From an uncultured Lachnospiraceae bacterium (lineage in GTDB: Bacteria; Bacillota; Clostridia; Lachnospirales; Lachnospiraceae), in NCBI GenBank assembly GCA_949840805.1, contig CATKXR010000005.1:62001-126000 (forward strand): a stretch of 64,000 nucleotides of DNA, written 5' to 3'. Below the pieces are notes generated by a model. That model was not told where the DNA came from. It saw only the letters and a program-made list of their open reading frames with translations, and ran no database searches. Positions 16,459-25,640 of this stretch are shown piece after piece; positions within the stretch are counted from its first letter, which is position 1, and the number at the start of each line of letters is the position of its first letter. The translations under genes were made by a program, and so were the position numbers.

Positions 16459-16602
16459 TCAAATTCCGGTATGTCTGGCCCCGGAATCCAGATCTGCCTG
16501 CCCTGTTTTCCTGCTTATCCATGCGCCCATCACAAATGCACGCTTCCCACAAGCGCGTTTCTGCTGCTTTTTGCATTTGCTGGTCATGACCATGGCTGTC
16601 AT
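16459..16602 (-). CDS. Lys/Gln-rich micro-peptide, 47 aa
   Basis: Starts ATG at 16602 after AAAGGAAGAAAAG, about 33 bp downstream of a strong promoter -10 box. The peptide includes TSKCKKQQKRACGKRAFVMG, a basic and Gln-rich core, and ends GARHTGI. A 64-residue frame in another register (16442-16636) is rejected because its ATG overlaps the -10 box. The core resembles the peptide at 15765-15872 on the other side of the tRNA array. No known family is recognised. It might be a regulatory leader whose translation senses charged tRNA-Lys or tRNA-Gln; this is a hypothesis only. Confidence 0.5.
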   Translation of the reverse strand: MTAMVMTSKCKKQQKRACGKRAFVMGAWISRKTGQADLDSGARHTGI

Positions 16603-16634
16603 CGTCTTTTCTTCCTTTCTTTCCTGATGTCAAC

Positions 16635-16663
16635 ATTATAGCGCATCCCTCCCGGTTTGTAAA
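16635..16663 (-). promoter_or_regulatory. promoter of the micro-peptide / tRNA region
   Basis: On the minus strand TTTACA (16663-16658), 17 bp, TATAAT (16640-16635). It is the only strong promoter upstream of the 47-residue peptide and the tRNA array. Confidence 0.7.
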
Positions 16664-16952
16664 TCTACCGGCAGTAGATAATTTTTGCCCCTGATTTTTG
16701 CCGCTATAGCTCTTTTACATAGAACTCCTACTGCTCACTTAACCCCCTGCTCATTTCGATCCTGCACTTTCTGCACAGTCTCACTTCACCCTATCATCTA
16801 TCCCTTATTCTTAATTCCTTTTCCTATACAATATCATAGATGAATATAGGATGTAAGGCACATTTTGTTGCAAAACTCTCCTTATTTCAAACGTTATATA
16901 GAAGTTATTCTATCATTTTTCACAATATGGGCAAATCGAACGAATCCTCTCT

Positions 16953-17123
16953 CTATTTGCTTGAGTTTTCTTCTGGCAGTCCTTTGCTTCCTTCTCTTAT
17001 ATTTCCTCCACCCCTTATAATTATAGTCCGGCAGGCATATTTTCTATTCCCTGACCGGGATCTCTCTACCAATGGCATAATGCCATTGATCTCGCCTGCA
17101 ATGAACTCCAGCTCTTCTGACAT
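16953..17123 (-). pseudogene. possible decayed IS66-type transposase fragment
   Basis: A 56-codon frame begins MSEELEFIAGEIN and contains RKYACRT, spaced roughly as in the zinc-binding region of IS66 transposases (E-x-LEFIPAEI ... KYAC). There are no flanking inverted repeats or further transposase domains. The rest of 16664-17179 is AT-rich and holds no recognised gene. The call is weak. Confidence 0.2.
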
Positions 17124-17179
17124 TGCGAGTGAACAATAACCTTTTAAGTAACAATTCCTCACCTAATCAAACTCTCAAG

Positions 17180-17208
17180 TTGAATTGTCCCCCAATCTTT
17201 GCTATAAT
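17180..17208 (+). promoter_or_regulatory. promoter of the PBP1A gene
   Basis: TTGAAT (17180-17185), 17 bp, TATAAT (17203-17208), 46 bp upstream of the PBP start codon. Confidence 0.75.
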
Positions 17209-17253
17209 AATATCCGGGGTTTTCCAACCGCCCCTCATGTAAGGAGGAATATC

Positions 17254-19923
17254 ATGAACTACGGAAAAATTTCAACTGAAAAGAAGATAAAAGCGGCCAC
17301 ATCCAATGCCGAGAAATATACCTCCCGTATATTCCTGACGATTTTTAAAACCTGCTTCGTCCTGTGCCTTTTTGTGGCTCTTGTGACCTTCAGCGCCGGC
17401 CTTGGCATGTTCATGGGAATTATCGACAGCGCCCCTGACATCGATGTGGAAAGCATCGTCCCCATGGGCTATGCCACCACCATCTACGACAGCGCCGGCA
17501 ACCTGACCGACACCCTGGTCATGGCAGGAGCCAACCGGGAGGAAGCCACTTACGATGAGCTTCCCAAAGACTTAATCAACGCCTTCATCGCCATAGAGGA
17601 CTCCCGTTTCTGGAGCCACAACGGCATTGACCTGCGTTCCATCTCCCGCGCCGCCTACGGCGTCCTGAAAGGAGAGAACTTAGGCGGAGGCAGCACCATC
17701 ACCCAGCAGCTTATCAAGAACAATGTATTCAACGGAGGCATGGAGTCCAGTTTCGGGGCAAAGCTGGAACGAAAGCTCCAGGAACAATATCTGGCCCTTC
17801 AGCTCAGCAAATCCATGGATAAGGAGCTGATTCTGACCAACTACCTGAACACGATCAACTTAGGCAACAATGCCCTGGGCGTCAAAGTAGCCGCCCGCCG
17901 GTATTTTGACAAGGAAGTGTCTGACCTGACCTTATCCGAGGCCACGGTCCTTGCCGGCATCACCCAGAGCCCGTCCCGTTTTAATCCCATCTCCCACCCG
18001 GAGAACAATGCGGAGAAACGTGAGATCATCCTGCAGTATATGGTGGACCAAGGCTTTATCAATGAGGAGCAGCAGAAAGAAGCCCTTGCGGACGATGTCT
18101 ACTCCCGGATCCAGAATGTCAATATTGTGGCCAGGGAGGCGGCGGCCACCCCCTACAGCTACTTTACCGATGAGCTGACCCAGCAGGTAAAAGATTCTTT
18201 GATGGAGAAACTGGGCTACTCGGAGACCCAGGCCCACAACCTGCTCTACGGCGGCGGCCTGCAGATCCACACCACCCTGGATCCTGACATCCAGGCCATT
18301 GTAGATGAGGAGATCAACAATCCCGCCAACTACGCGGCCACCCGCTATTCCGTAGAATATCGGCTTTCCGTGACCCACACGGACGGAGAGACCGAACATT
18401 TTTCCGAGAAAAACATTCAGTCCTGGCACAAAAATGTGCTTCACGACAGTTTTGACGGGTTATACAATTCCGAAGACGCCGCCCAGGCAGACGTAGATGC
18501 CTACAAGGCATACCAGCTTGCAGAAGGTGATACCATCATCGGGGAAAAATTCACCACGATCCTGCAGCCCCAGGTTTCCTTTGTGCTTATGGACCAAAGA
18601 ACCGGACAAGTCAAGGCGATCAGCGGCGGGCGGGGCCAGAAGCTGGACAGCCTTACCCTGAACCGGGCCACAGGCTCCACACGCCAGCCCGGCTCCACCT
18701 TCAAGGTTATTACGGCCTTTGCCCCTGCCATTGACACCTGCGGCGCGACGCTGGGCACGGTCTACTATGACGAACCTTTCACCGTTGGCAGCAAGACCTT
18801 CTCCAACTGGTACAGCCAGGGTTACTTGGGCTACTCCAGCATCCGGGACGGCATTATCTATTCCATGAACATTGTAGCGGTACGGTGCCTGGTAGAGACT
18901 GTCACTCCCCAGCTTGGTGTGGAATATGCCAAAAACTTCGGCATTACCACCCTCACAGACACGGACTTAAATGCCGCCACCGCCTTAGGAGGCGTCACCA
19001 AAGGCGTCACCAACTTAGAACTGACGGCGGCATATGCCTCCATCGCCAATGGCGGCGTATATACAAAACCGATCTTTTTTACAAGAATCTTAGACCACAA
19101 CGGCAAGATCCTCATCGACAACGAACCGGAAACGCACCGGGTATTGAAGGATTCCACGGCGTTTCTTTTAACAGACGCCCTCTCCGACTCCATGGAGAGC
19201 AACCGCAAGTTTTCCCGCTCCGGCGTCAGCGTCAACGCCACCAGCGTGGCCGCCAACATTCCCGGCATGTCCAATGCAGGAAAAAGCGGCACCACCTCCA
19301 ACAACGTGGATATCTGGTTTGTAGGCTTCACCCCCTACTATACGGCCGGAATCTGGGCAGGCTGTGACAGCAACCAGCGGTTGGGAGGACGCAACGGCAA
19401 TACCTCCTTCCACAAGGCAATCTGGAGAAAGATCATGACACGCCTTCACGAAGGAATGGCCGACCCTGGCTTTGAAGTTCCGGACAGTGTGGAGACCGCG
19501 GCGATCTGCCGTAAATCCGGCAAACTTGCCATCCCCGGAGTCTGCTCTGCAGACCCAAGGGGAAACGCCACCTATACGGAATATTTTGCCAAAGGCACCG
19601 CTCCTTCCGAAGTCTGTGACACCCATGTAAGGGCCACGGTATGCGCAGCCTCCGGCCTGCTTCCCGGGGCTTTGTGTCCGCGGTCCGGCCGTGTCTGCAT
19701 TACCTTGCCTGCCAACACCCAGGGAAGCACGGACGACTCGGCCTTTGCCATGCCTTCCCGGTACTGCCCGGGACACGAGGCGGTGATCATCGAGCCGGAA
19801 GGCGAAACACCTCCTCCGGAAAGCACGGAAAGCAGCGAATCAAAGCCCATTGGCCCCGGATATGTATCCCCGGAATCCGAATATACCGGGCCCGCCATAT
19901 CCAACGGACCCGGGTCAGACTAA
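17254..19923 (+). CDS. class A penicillin-binding protein (PBP1A)
   Basis: A bifunctional peptidoglycan synthase of 889 residues. It has a cytoplasmic tail, one membrane anchor (about 28-58), and a GT51 glycosyltransferase domain with the catalytic Glu of FIAIEDSRFWSHNGID near residue 115 and GGGSTITQQLIKN near 144-156. The transpeptidase domain has STFK (Ser near 481), SMN (537-539) and KSGTT (677-681). The tail after about 760 is Cys-containing and ends in a Pro/Glu/Ser-rich low-complexity stretch. I start at 17254 (GGAGG upstream); an in-frame start at 17185 overlaps the promoter -35 box. It is monocistronic and convergent with spoVAE. It polymerises and cross-links glycan at the outer face of the membrane. 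Confidence 0.95.
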   Translation: MNYGKISTEKKIKAATSNAEKYTSRIFLTIFKTCFVLCLFVALVTFSAGLGMFMGIIDSAPDIDVESIVPMGYATTIYDSAGNLTDTLVMAGANREEATYDELPKDLINAFIAIEDSRFWSHNGIDLRSISRAAYGVLKGENLGGGSTITQQLIKNNVFNGGMESSFGAKLERKLQEQYLALQLSKSMDKELILTNYLNTINLGNNALGVKVAARRYFDKEVSDLTLSEATVLAGITQSPSRFNPISHPENNAEKREIILQYMVDQGFINEEQQKEALADDVYSRIQNVNIVAREAAATPYSYFTDELTQQVKDSLMEKLGYSETQAHNLLYGGGLQIHTTLDPDIQAIVDEEINNPANYAATRYSVEYRLSVTHTDGETEHFSEKNIQSWHKNVLHDSFDGLYNSEDAAQADVDAYKAYQLAEGDTIIGEKFTTILQPQVSFVLMDQRTGQVKAISGGRGQKLDSLTLNRATGSTRQPGSTFKVITAFAPAIDTCGATLGTVYYDEPFTVGSKTFSNWYSQGYLGYSSIRDGIIYSMNIVAVRCLVETVTPQLGVEYAKNFGITTLTDTDLNAATALGGVTKGVTNLELTAAYASIANGGVYTKPIFFTRILDHNGKILIDNEPETHRVLKDSTAFLLTDALSDSMESNRKFSRSGVSVNATSVAANIPGMSNAGKSGTTSNNVDIWFVGFTPYYTAGIWAGCDSNQRLGGRNGNTSFHKAIWRKIMTRLHEGMADPGFEVPDSVETAAICRKSGKLAIPGVCSADPRGNATYTEYFAKGTAPSEVCDTHVRATVCAASGLLPGALCPRSGRVCITLPANTQGSTDDSAFAMPSRYCPGHEAVIIEPEGETPPPESTESSESKPIGPGYVSPESEYTGPAISNGPGSD

Positions 19924-19943
19924 ACAGAACCGTAACTCAAAAT

Positions 19944-20303
19944 TCAGCTTTTCATTTTCGGCTTAAAAACAACGGAACCCAGATAACCAAATATGATCGC
20001 GCCTGCGATCCCTGCTGAGGCGGCTGTAAGGCCGCCTTTAAATATCCCCAAAAAGCCTTCTTCCCCCAGGCTCTTAGCGACTCCTTTCCACAAAGTATTT
20101 CCAAATCCCAGAAGAGGCACCGACGCTCCTGCCCCGGCCCACTTTGCAAAAGGCTCGTAGAGCCCAAGCCATCCTAAAATCGCCCCTGACACCACCAGAA
20201 GCACCATGACCCGGCCTGGCATCAGTTTCGTCTTGCTGAGCAAAATCTGTACCAATGCACAGATCACCCCTCCTACTAAAAATGCCTTCAATAATTCCAT
20301 CAT
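19944..20303 (-). CDS. spoVAE: stage V sporulation protein AE
   Basis: A 119-residue membrane protein with three to four hydrophobic segments, including a conserved Gly-rich region (VPLLGFGNTLWKGV) typical of SpoVAE. In spores the SpoVA proteins form the channel that moves Ca-dipicolinic acid into the developing spore and out during germination. It begins three bases after the spoVAD stop codon, with tandem ATGs and the ribosome site inside spoVAD, so the two are translationally linked. It is probably under forespore sigma-G control, though I did not find a clear sigma-G promoter. Confidence 0.92.
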   Translation of the reverse strand: MMELLKAFLVGGVICALVQILLSKTKLMPGRVMVLLVVSGAILGWLGLYEPFAKWAGAGASVPLLGFGNTLWKGVAKSLGEEGFLGIFKGGLTAASAGIAGAIIFGYLGSVVFKPKMKS

Positions 20304-20305
20304 TC

Positions 20306-21328
20306 TTACTTTTTCCCTCCGATCCGTTCTAAGATAACCGCATGGGCAATGCCCGGAATACTCTGTCCTTCATTATAACTGACCGTGGACAAAAGGGCGC
20401 CTGTCGGCACGAACAGTACACGCTTCCAGGCCCCTTCCGCCATCCGGGGAATGATCCCGGCACACAGAGTCACTGCCGCACATCCACATCCGCTTCCGCC
20501 GGAATGGGTATCCTGAGTCTTGTTGTCAAAAATCTCCAGGCCGCAGTCCATATGTTTTTCGGAAAGATCATGGCCTTCATTCTTCATAAAGTCCAGAAGA
20601 ATCTTCCTTCCCACCTCTCCCAAGTCTCCGGTGATGATCTTATCATACCAGCCCTCATCCACGCCGAAATCCTTAAAGTTCTGCATAATGGTATCCCAGG
20701 CTGCAGGGGCCATGGCTGCCCCCATATTCATGGAATCTTTTGCCCCCAGATCTACCATCCTCCCGGTGGTAATCCCCGTAATCTTAACCTGGTCGTCCGT
20801 TCCCTTTACAGACAATACAAATGCCCCGCATCCTGTCACGGTCCATGTGGTGCATTGTGGCCTCTGGTTTCCGTATCCCAGCGGAAAACGGAATTGTTTT
20901 TCCGCGGTCGCATAATGGCTGGAAGCCATGGCCATCACCTTATCTCCATGGCCTGCGTCAATGCACATCGCCCCAAGGCTTAAGGCCTCCCCGATGGTGG
21001 AGCAGGCGCCGTAAAGCCCGAACAGGGGAATCTCCAGGTCCACGGTGCCGAAAGACGTGGCGATAAGCTGCCCTAAAAGATCCCCGGCAAACAGATAACG
21101 GATGTCTTTCCGGTGGATATCCCCTTTCTCCAGAGCCAGATCCGCAGCCTGCTTCTGCATGGCGGACTCCGCCTGCTCCCAGTTTTCCGAACCAAACATG
21201 GGGTCCTGCTCTACCACATCGATAGCCTTTCCCAAAGGCCCCTCCCCTTCCTTTTTTCCGGCCACAGAGGCCATCCCTGTAATATAGGCCGGGCGTTCAA
21301 ACAATATGCTTGCTTTTCCTTTCTGCAT
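20306..21328 (-). CDS. spoVAD: stage V sporulation protein AD
   Basis: A 340-residue thiolase-fold protein of the SpoVA complex that binds dipicolinic acid on the spore inner membrane. The N-terminus (ASVAGKKEGEGPLG) and the GGSGCGCAAV region match the family, and the length is usual. The start at 21328 aligns with the common N-terminus and has GGAG upstream; an ATG at 21349 would add seven residues. The expected upstream partner spoVAC is not adjacent: the next gene upstream is an AT-rich NACHT-type gene, which suggests insertion or rearrangement. Confidence 0.93.
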   Translation of the reverse strand: MQKGKASILFERPAYITGMASVAGKKEGEGPLGKAIDVVEQDPMFGSENWEQAESAMQKQAADLALEKGDIHRKDIRYLFAGDLLGQLIATSFGTVDLEIPLFGLYGACSTIGEALSLGAMCIDAGHGDKVMAMASSHYATAEKQFRFPLGYGNQRPQCTTWTVTGCGAFVLSVKGTDDQVKITGITTGRMVDLGAKDSMNMGAAMAPAAWDTIMQNFKDFGVDEGWYDKIITGDLGEVGRKILLDFMKNEGHDLSEKHMDCGLEIFDNKTQDTHSGGSGCGCAAVTLCAGIIPRMAEGAWKRVLFVPTGALLSTVSYNEGQSIPGIAHAVILERIGGKK

Positions 21329-21493
21329 CTTCCAAACTCCTCTTTTCATTCCGGTTTTTCCTTACTTTAACCATTTTTCATGTCTCTATACTTTTCAGAA
21401 AAGTGTATTTTCTGGATATATGACAGATTTGCAGAAATTTCCGGATTTGAAAAATATTTCCTTAGTAAGAGCCGCCTCCTGGCTTTTGATGCA

Positions 21494-23947
21494 TCAGCTC
21501 ATTCTTTTTTTATACTCATGATAGGTTATCAATTCAGATTCAAAAAGAACCCTTGTGTTGTTTAGATTATATTTATCATTTAAAATTTCAATTTGATGGG
21601 CATCGAATATTGTGTCAATCAAATTTGCCCTATTTAAATTTACTTCGCTAATATTTGCCCCGCTTAAATTTGCTTCGAATAAACCTGATTCGCTTAAATC
21701 TGATTCGCTTAAATCTGATTCGTTTAAATTTGCTTTTCTTAAATCTACTTTTCTTAAATTTGCTCCGAATAAAACTGCTCCGCTTAAATCTGATTCGCTT
21801 AAATCTGCTCCGTTTAAATATGCTTCGTTTAAATTAGCTTTTCTTAAATCTGCTCTGCTTAAATCTGCTCTGCTTAAATCTGCTCTGCTTAAATATGCTC
21901 CGCTTAAATCTGATTCTCTTAAATCTGCCCTGACTAAACTTGCTCCCATTAAATTTGCGTTCTTTAAAGACATATTTCTTAAGTTTAGATGATCATATTT
22001 ATTATATTTTAAATAAAAACATATTGCCGAATCTAATTCTAAGCAGTCAATCTCCCATAAATGTAAAATCTCAAGCATATTTGCAAACACATTCATTTCG
22101 CATTCCATTACATGTTTAAAAGCAATTTTTTGATTTATGCTGGCATGGTAAGTCATTCCGTCCTGTATCATTACATTAAACGTCTCTTTCATAATGTCAA
22201 ATTTTTTGCTCAAAACGCTTTTTTCTACTCTGTATTTCAAAAACTCCAAAATTTCATTCGTTATTCTTCTTTTAATAAACTCCTTACCGAAAGCGGCAGC
22301 CAAATCTTCCTTAGATTCATTAATATGATCATTCATTATTGAAAAAAAATATTCCGCAGCAAAATATTCATAAATAGATTTATGAATAAATTCTATACTG
22401 CCTGATTTTATACCTTCAAATAAATGTTTAATAGGAAAATCCAATATGCTTATTTTTTTATCTTCAAATTCCAGTTTGGGAATCTCACATTTTTCTTTTA
22501 ATAAAGACAATGTGTCATACTTAAACATCTCAAAAGCAGTATCCCTCAAAAATTTTAAATATTTTTTTATATTATGGAGATCTCGTAATATTTGTATCCC
22601 TTTACTATACTCTGTCCTTCCATTATAAAATTTATCAAATATCCCTCCTTTTTCTGCAAAAATAAGATTGTATAATTCTGGTTTGGTATGATTGTTGCTT
22701 ATATCAACCTTTGACATGATAGCCATATATAAAATCACGGGGATTCCTAAAACTTCTAAATTAGGTTGTATCTCTTTTTCATCGTTTAAAGCGTCTCCTG
22801 TTATTATTTTATAAAATTTACAAACTTTTTTCATATCAAATTCTTTAAGCTGAATAACATTATCAAAAAGCTCTGGCTTAATGTAAGTCAACCTTGATGT
22901 TACTATATATTTAAAACTGTCAAGATCTTTTATATCAAATCTAAACCTGCCGATTATTTTTTGATCCTCATCGTCTAATACCTTAATTTCATCGTATCCG
23001 TCTAATATTAATGTTTTATTTTCCAAATCTGCTTTTTTACATTCTAAAGTTTTTAAAACTGCTTTTAACAATCCTTCTTTTAATTCTTCTCTATCCCAAT
23101 CACGAAATCTTAAAATTATAACTCTGTCATCATATTCATATTCTTTTGCAATTTTTGCCACCAAGCTTGTCTTTCCTATCCCTGGCACACCGGTAATAAG
23201 CATATTTGACGAATTATTATAATCAATATATTTTTTTATTATACTAATTAAATCTTTTGCAGCCAAATCATCCATCACAGTTCGTCTATAATCCGGCGTA
23301 ATAAAAGCCTCAGATAATGTTTTTGGATTTTCTTTACTGTGAAGAAATAAGTTATTATTCCAAATTTTAATGTAGTTTTCTTTTTTATTATTCTTAAATT
23401 TCCCATCCCTTATAATTGCATTTCCATTATTAGAACTTCTAACATTCCCCCTTTCAATTAAAAAATCTAATTTCTTATGTGTTTCTGCATTGCAAAAATC
23501 CATCCTCTGAAAACCATTTTCAGCAATTCTGATTTCCTTTTTCTGCAAACAAACAATTCTTCTCCTGCATAGTTCCTCATCCTGACAGACTGCTTCATCA
23601 AATTTTTCTAAAAAATACTCGTACATATTATTTCCTGCATCACAATTAAGATAACTCAGTCCTGCTTTCACTGCCTCAATTTCATTTTTGTCATTCCTAA
23701 ACTCAATAAAAATTTTTTCCATTGCTTCATATAAAATATCTGAATCTTTATATTTATTACCGGTCACTTGATTCAGGCTTTTTTCGATAGCACAATATAT
23801 TTTCTCAGAAAAACTCTGGCTATGTCTGTCATAAATATCTCTTTTTATCTTTTCTTTTTCTGTATCAACACCCTCATTTATAATATTAGACATCAATTCA
23901 CTGAAAACAAACTTTCCTATAGCCATTGCTCCCTTTATCTTTTCCAT
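21494..23947 (-). CDS. NACHT-type NTPase with C-terminal pentapeptide repeats
   Basis: A multidomain protein of 817 residues. A helical N-terminal region (about 1-200) is followed by a STAND/NACHT P-loop NTPase: Walker A GVPGIGKTS at about 253-261, Walker B LILDGYDE at 313-320, and an IVTSR sensor near 348. A helical spacer follows, then a pentapeptide-repeat solenoid (A/S-[ND]-L-x-x units) at about 660-780. The architecture resembles bacterial NLR-like antiphage proteins, in which the C-terminal repeats sense and the N-terminus kills; the N-terminal effector here is not a domain I recognise. The gene is far more AT-rich than its neighbours and stands alone between spoVAD and a metabolic gene, both signs of horizontal transfer. 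The start at 23947 has GGGAG seven bases upstream. Confidence 0.85.
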   Translation of the reverse strand: MEKIKGAMAIGKFVFSELMSNIINEGVDTEKEKIKRDIYDRHSQSFSEKIYCAIEKSLNQVTGNKYKDSDILYEAMEKIFIEFRNDKNEIEAVKAGLSYLNCDAGNNMYEYFLEKFDEAVCQDEELCRRRIVCLQKKEIRIAENGFQRMDFCNAETHKKLDFLIERGNVRSSNNGNAIIRDGKFKNNKKENYIKIWNNNLFLHSKENPKTLSEAFITPDYRRTVMDDLAAKDLISIIKKYIDYNNSSNMLITGVPGIGKTSLVAKIAKEYEYDDRVIILRFRDWDREELKEGLLKAVLKTLECKKADLENKTLILDGYDEIKVLDDEDQKIIGRFRFDIKDLDSFKYIVTSRLTYIKPELFDNVIQLKEFDMKKVCKFYKIITGDALNDEKEIQPNLEVLGIPVILYMAIMSKVDISNNHTKPELYNLIFAEKGGIFDKFYNGRTEYSKGIQILRDLHNIKKYLKFLRDTAFEMFKYDTLSLLKEKCEIPKLEFEDKKISILDFPIKHLFEGIKSGSIEFIHKSIYEYFAAEYFFSIMNDHINESKEDLAAAFGKEFIKRRITNEILEFLKYRVEKSVLSKKFDIMKETFNVMIQDGMTYHASINQKIAFKHVMECEMNVFANMLEILHLWEIDCLELDSAICFYLKYNKYDHLNLRNMSLKNANLMGASLVRADLRESDLSGAYLSRADLSRADLSRADLRKANLNEAYLNGADLSESDLSGAVLFGANLRKVDLRKANLNESDLSESDLSESGLFEANLSGANISEVNLNRANLIDTIFDAHQIEILNDKYNLNNTRVLFESELITYHEYKKRMS

Positions 23948-24045
23948 AGCTGCTCTCCCCATCATTCATGTATGCTGATTTTATTATACATAAATATTTC
24001 TTACAAATAAAGTTATAATGCACAAAACAGAACCTCAAATCACAA

Positions 24046-24081
24046 AAAGCATACCGGACATCTATCGATCCGGTATGCTTT
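24046..24081. terminator. bidirectional terminator
   Basis: AAAGCATACCGGA pairs perfectly over 13 bp with TCCGGTATGCTTT, with a 10-base loop. A T-run follows on the minus strand. It ends the MEMO-AMMECR1 transcript ahead of the AT-rich island. Confidence 0.85.
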
Positions 24082-24139
24082 GTAAATGAATCTTTTTATT
24101 TTCAACTCTTAAACCAGGGAATCCTAAACTCGCTCCCCG

Positions 24140-25525
24140 TCAAAAATGCCTCACAACCTCAAACCTCTCCAGCTCCACCTCTTCCTTCTCCCCAATCCCG
24201 GCCTTCTGCCTGGCTATGGCGATCTGTTCCTGTACCGTGTCCACCCCGGCTAAGTTAGGCAGCAAAAGCCCCCTGCTGTTCTCGTTGGACACGATGACCC
24301 CGTACCGTTTTACATCCAGCTTATCCGGCGAATCAATCTTCTCCACATCCCCAAGCACGTCCACCGTTATGGTCAGCCGGTCCACCTCGTCCGGCCCGAT
24401 GGGATCAAACCTGGGATCCCGGGATGACGCGCTGACTGCATTATAGATGATCTCCCTGGCCAGCGAGCTTTCTGCAGGGTAAATGGTCCCAATACATCCT
24501 CTTAGGCTTCCGTTCTCCTTGATGGACACGAAAACCCCCGCCCTTGTCCCGTACATCTCCTCCGGAAGGCCTTCCGGCGCCTCCGGCACTTCTCCCGTGC
24601 GGACATAATGCTCAATGGTCCAACGGGCAAGCCCCACATAAGCATCCTGCTTTTCTATCTGCTTTTTGACCCGCCCTCTCTCTTTCTCCTCATGCCTTTC
24701 CTTAAAATTCCTCTCCGATCCGTCTCCCCGGACCAGGTATTCGCATATCCCATATCCCACGCCAAAGATTCCCTCATAGGAAAGGCGCCTGGCAGCCACC
24801 CCCAGCCGGTCCAGGGTTCCTGCCATCATGACAATAGCCCTGTGGCCGCACTCTCCCGCCTTATTGCACAGTTCCTCCGGAAACTCCAAAAGCTCCCCGA
24901 AAGCCCCCTTCTCCAACGCAGCCATAACCCTGCTGTCATACTCCGGCCCTTCCTTCTGAAATCCATAAGGCCCGTCTTCCTTCAGCTTATGGGACAAATC
25001 CCCGCTGGCAATCACCACTGCTTTTCTGCCCAGGCGCCGCGCCACCTCCTGGATGCACTGTCCCAGTTCATAATGCTTCATAAGAGACAGCCCGGAAAGC
25101 CCGACTCTCACCAGACGGTAATTCTTCCAAAACTGGTTTACAAAATACAAAGGAACCATGGTGCCGTGATCCAGCCTCTTATCCACCTCTCCCTGTGTCC
25201 CTGCCGGAAGCTTCCGCTCTGCTGCCAGGCTTTCCGTCTCTCTTACAAACTCCTCGTCATAAGAGACTTCGAACCTGACCTGGCCGGCCTGGAATCTGCC
25301 AAAATTCCCCCTTGCCTCTTCTCCCGGCGATATGTGAAAATAATTGGCATACATAACCTGATGAGAAGAAATCAAGATAACCGTCTCCGGCTGAATCTCA
25401 CCAATCCTGCGGGCAACTTCCCGGTATGCGTCCGTTGTTTTTTTGATTGCCCGCTCCTGTCCCTTTCCGATCTCCGGCACGATCACCGGCGGATGAGGAA
25501 CTACGAATGCTGCCTGAATCCCCAT
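24140..25525 (-). CDS. MEMO-like and AMMECR1 fusion protein
   Basis: A 461-residue fusion. Residues 1 to about 270 are a class III extradiol-dioxygenase/MEMO-like domain (FVVPHPPVIVPEIGKG, then ILISSHQV, and ASGDLSHKL near the middle). Residues about 290-460 are an AMMECR1 domain (the conserved block around VSIKENGSLRGCIGTI). In the known AmmeMemoRadiSam system these domains occur as proteins B and A with a radical SAM partner; that partner is not next to this gene. The biochemical function is not established. The start at 25525 has AAGGAG eight bases upstream. The gene is transcribed alone toward the terminator at 24046. Confidence 0.88.
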   Translation of the reverse strand: MGIQAAFVVPHPPVIVPEIGKGQERAIKKTTDAYREVARRIGEIQPETVILISSHQVMYANYFHISPGEEARGNFGRFQAGQVRFEVSYDEEFVRETESLAAERKLPAGTQGEVDKRLDHGTMVPLYFVNQFWKNYRLVRVGLSGLSLMKHYELGQCIQEVARRLGRKAVVIASGDLSHKLKEDGPYGFQKEGPEYDSRVMAALEKGAFGELLEFPEELCNKAGECGHRAIVMMAGTLDRLGVAARRLSYEGIFGVGYGICEYLVRGDGSERNFKERHEEKERGRVKKQIEKQDAYVGLARWTIEHYVRTGEVPEAPEGLPEEMYGTRAGVFVSIKENGSLRGCIGTIYPAESSLAREIIYNAVSASSRDPRFDPIGPDEVDRLTITVDVLGDVEKIDSPDKLDVKRYGVIVSNENSRGLLLPNLAGVDTVQEQIAIARQKAGIGEKEEVELERFEVVRHF

Positions 25526-25640
25526 GACAAAATCTCCTTTATCATTTTTTCCCGATGGTTCTGACACCCTTTTAACGGATACCATTATACCACTTTACAG
25601 CTCCGTTTACTACACAAAAATGCTCTTGCCCCGCTTCCTT

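Noticed and set aside
16442..16636. 64-codon minus-strand frame
   Set aside because: Its ATG overlaps the -10 box; the 47-codon frame in another register has a better ribosome site and a paralogue nearby.
21612..21992. 126-codon plus-strand frame opposite the pentapeptide repeats
   Set aside because: It is a shadow of the repeat periodicity on the other strand.
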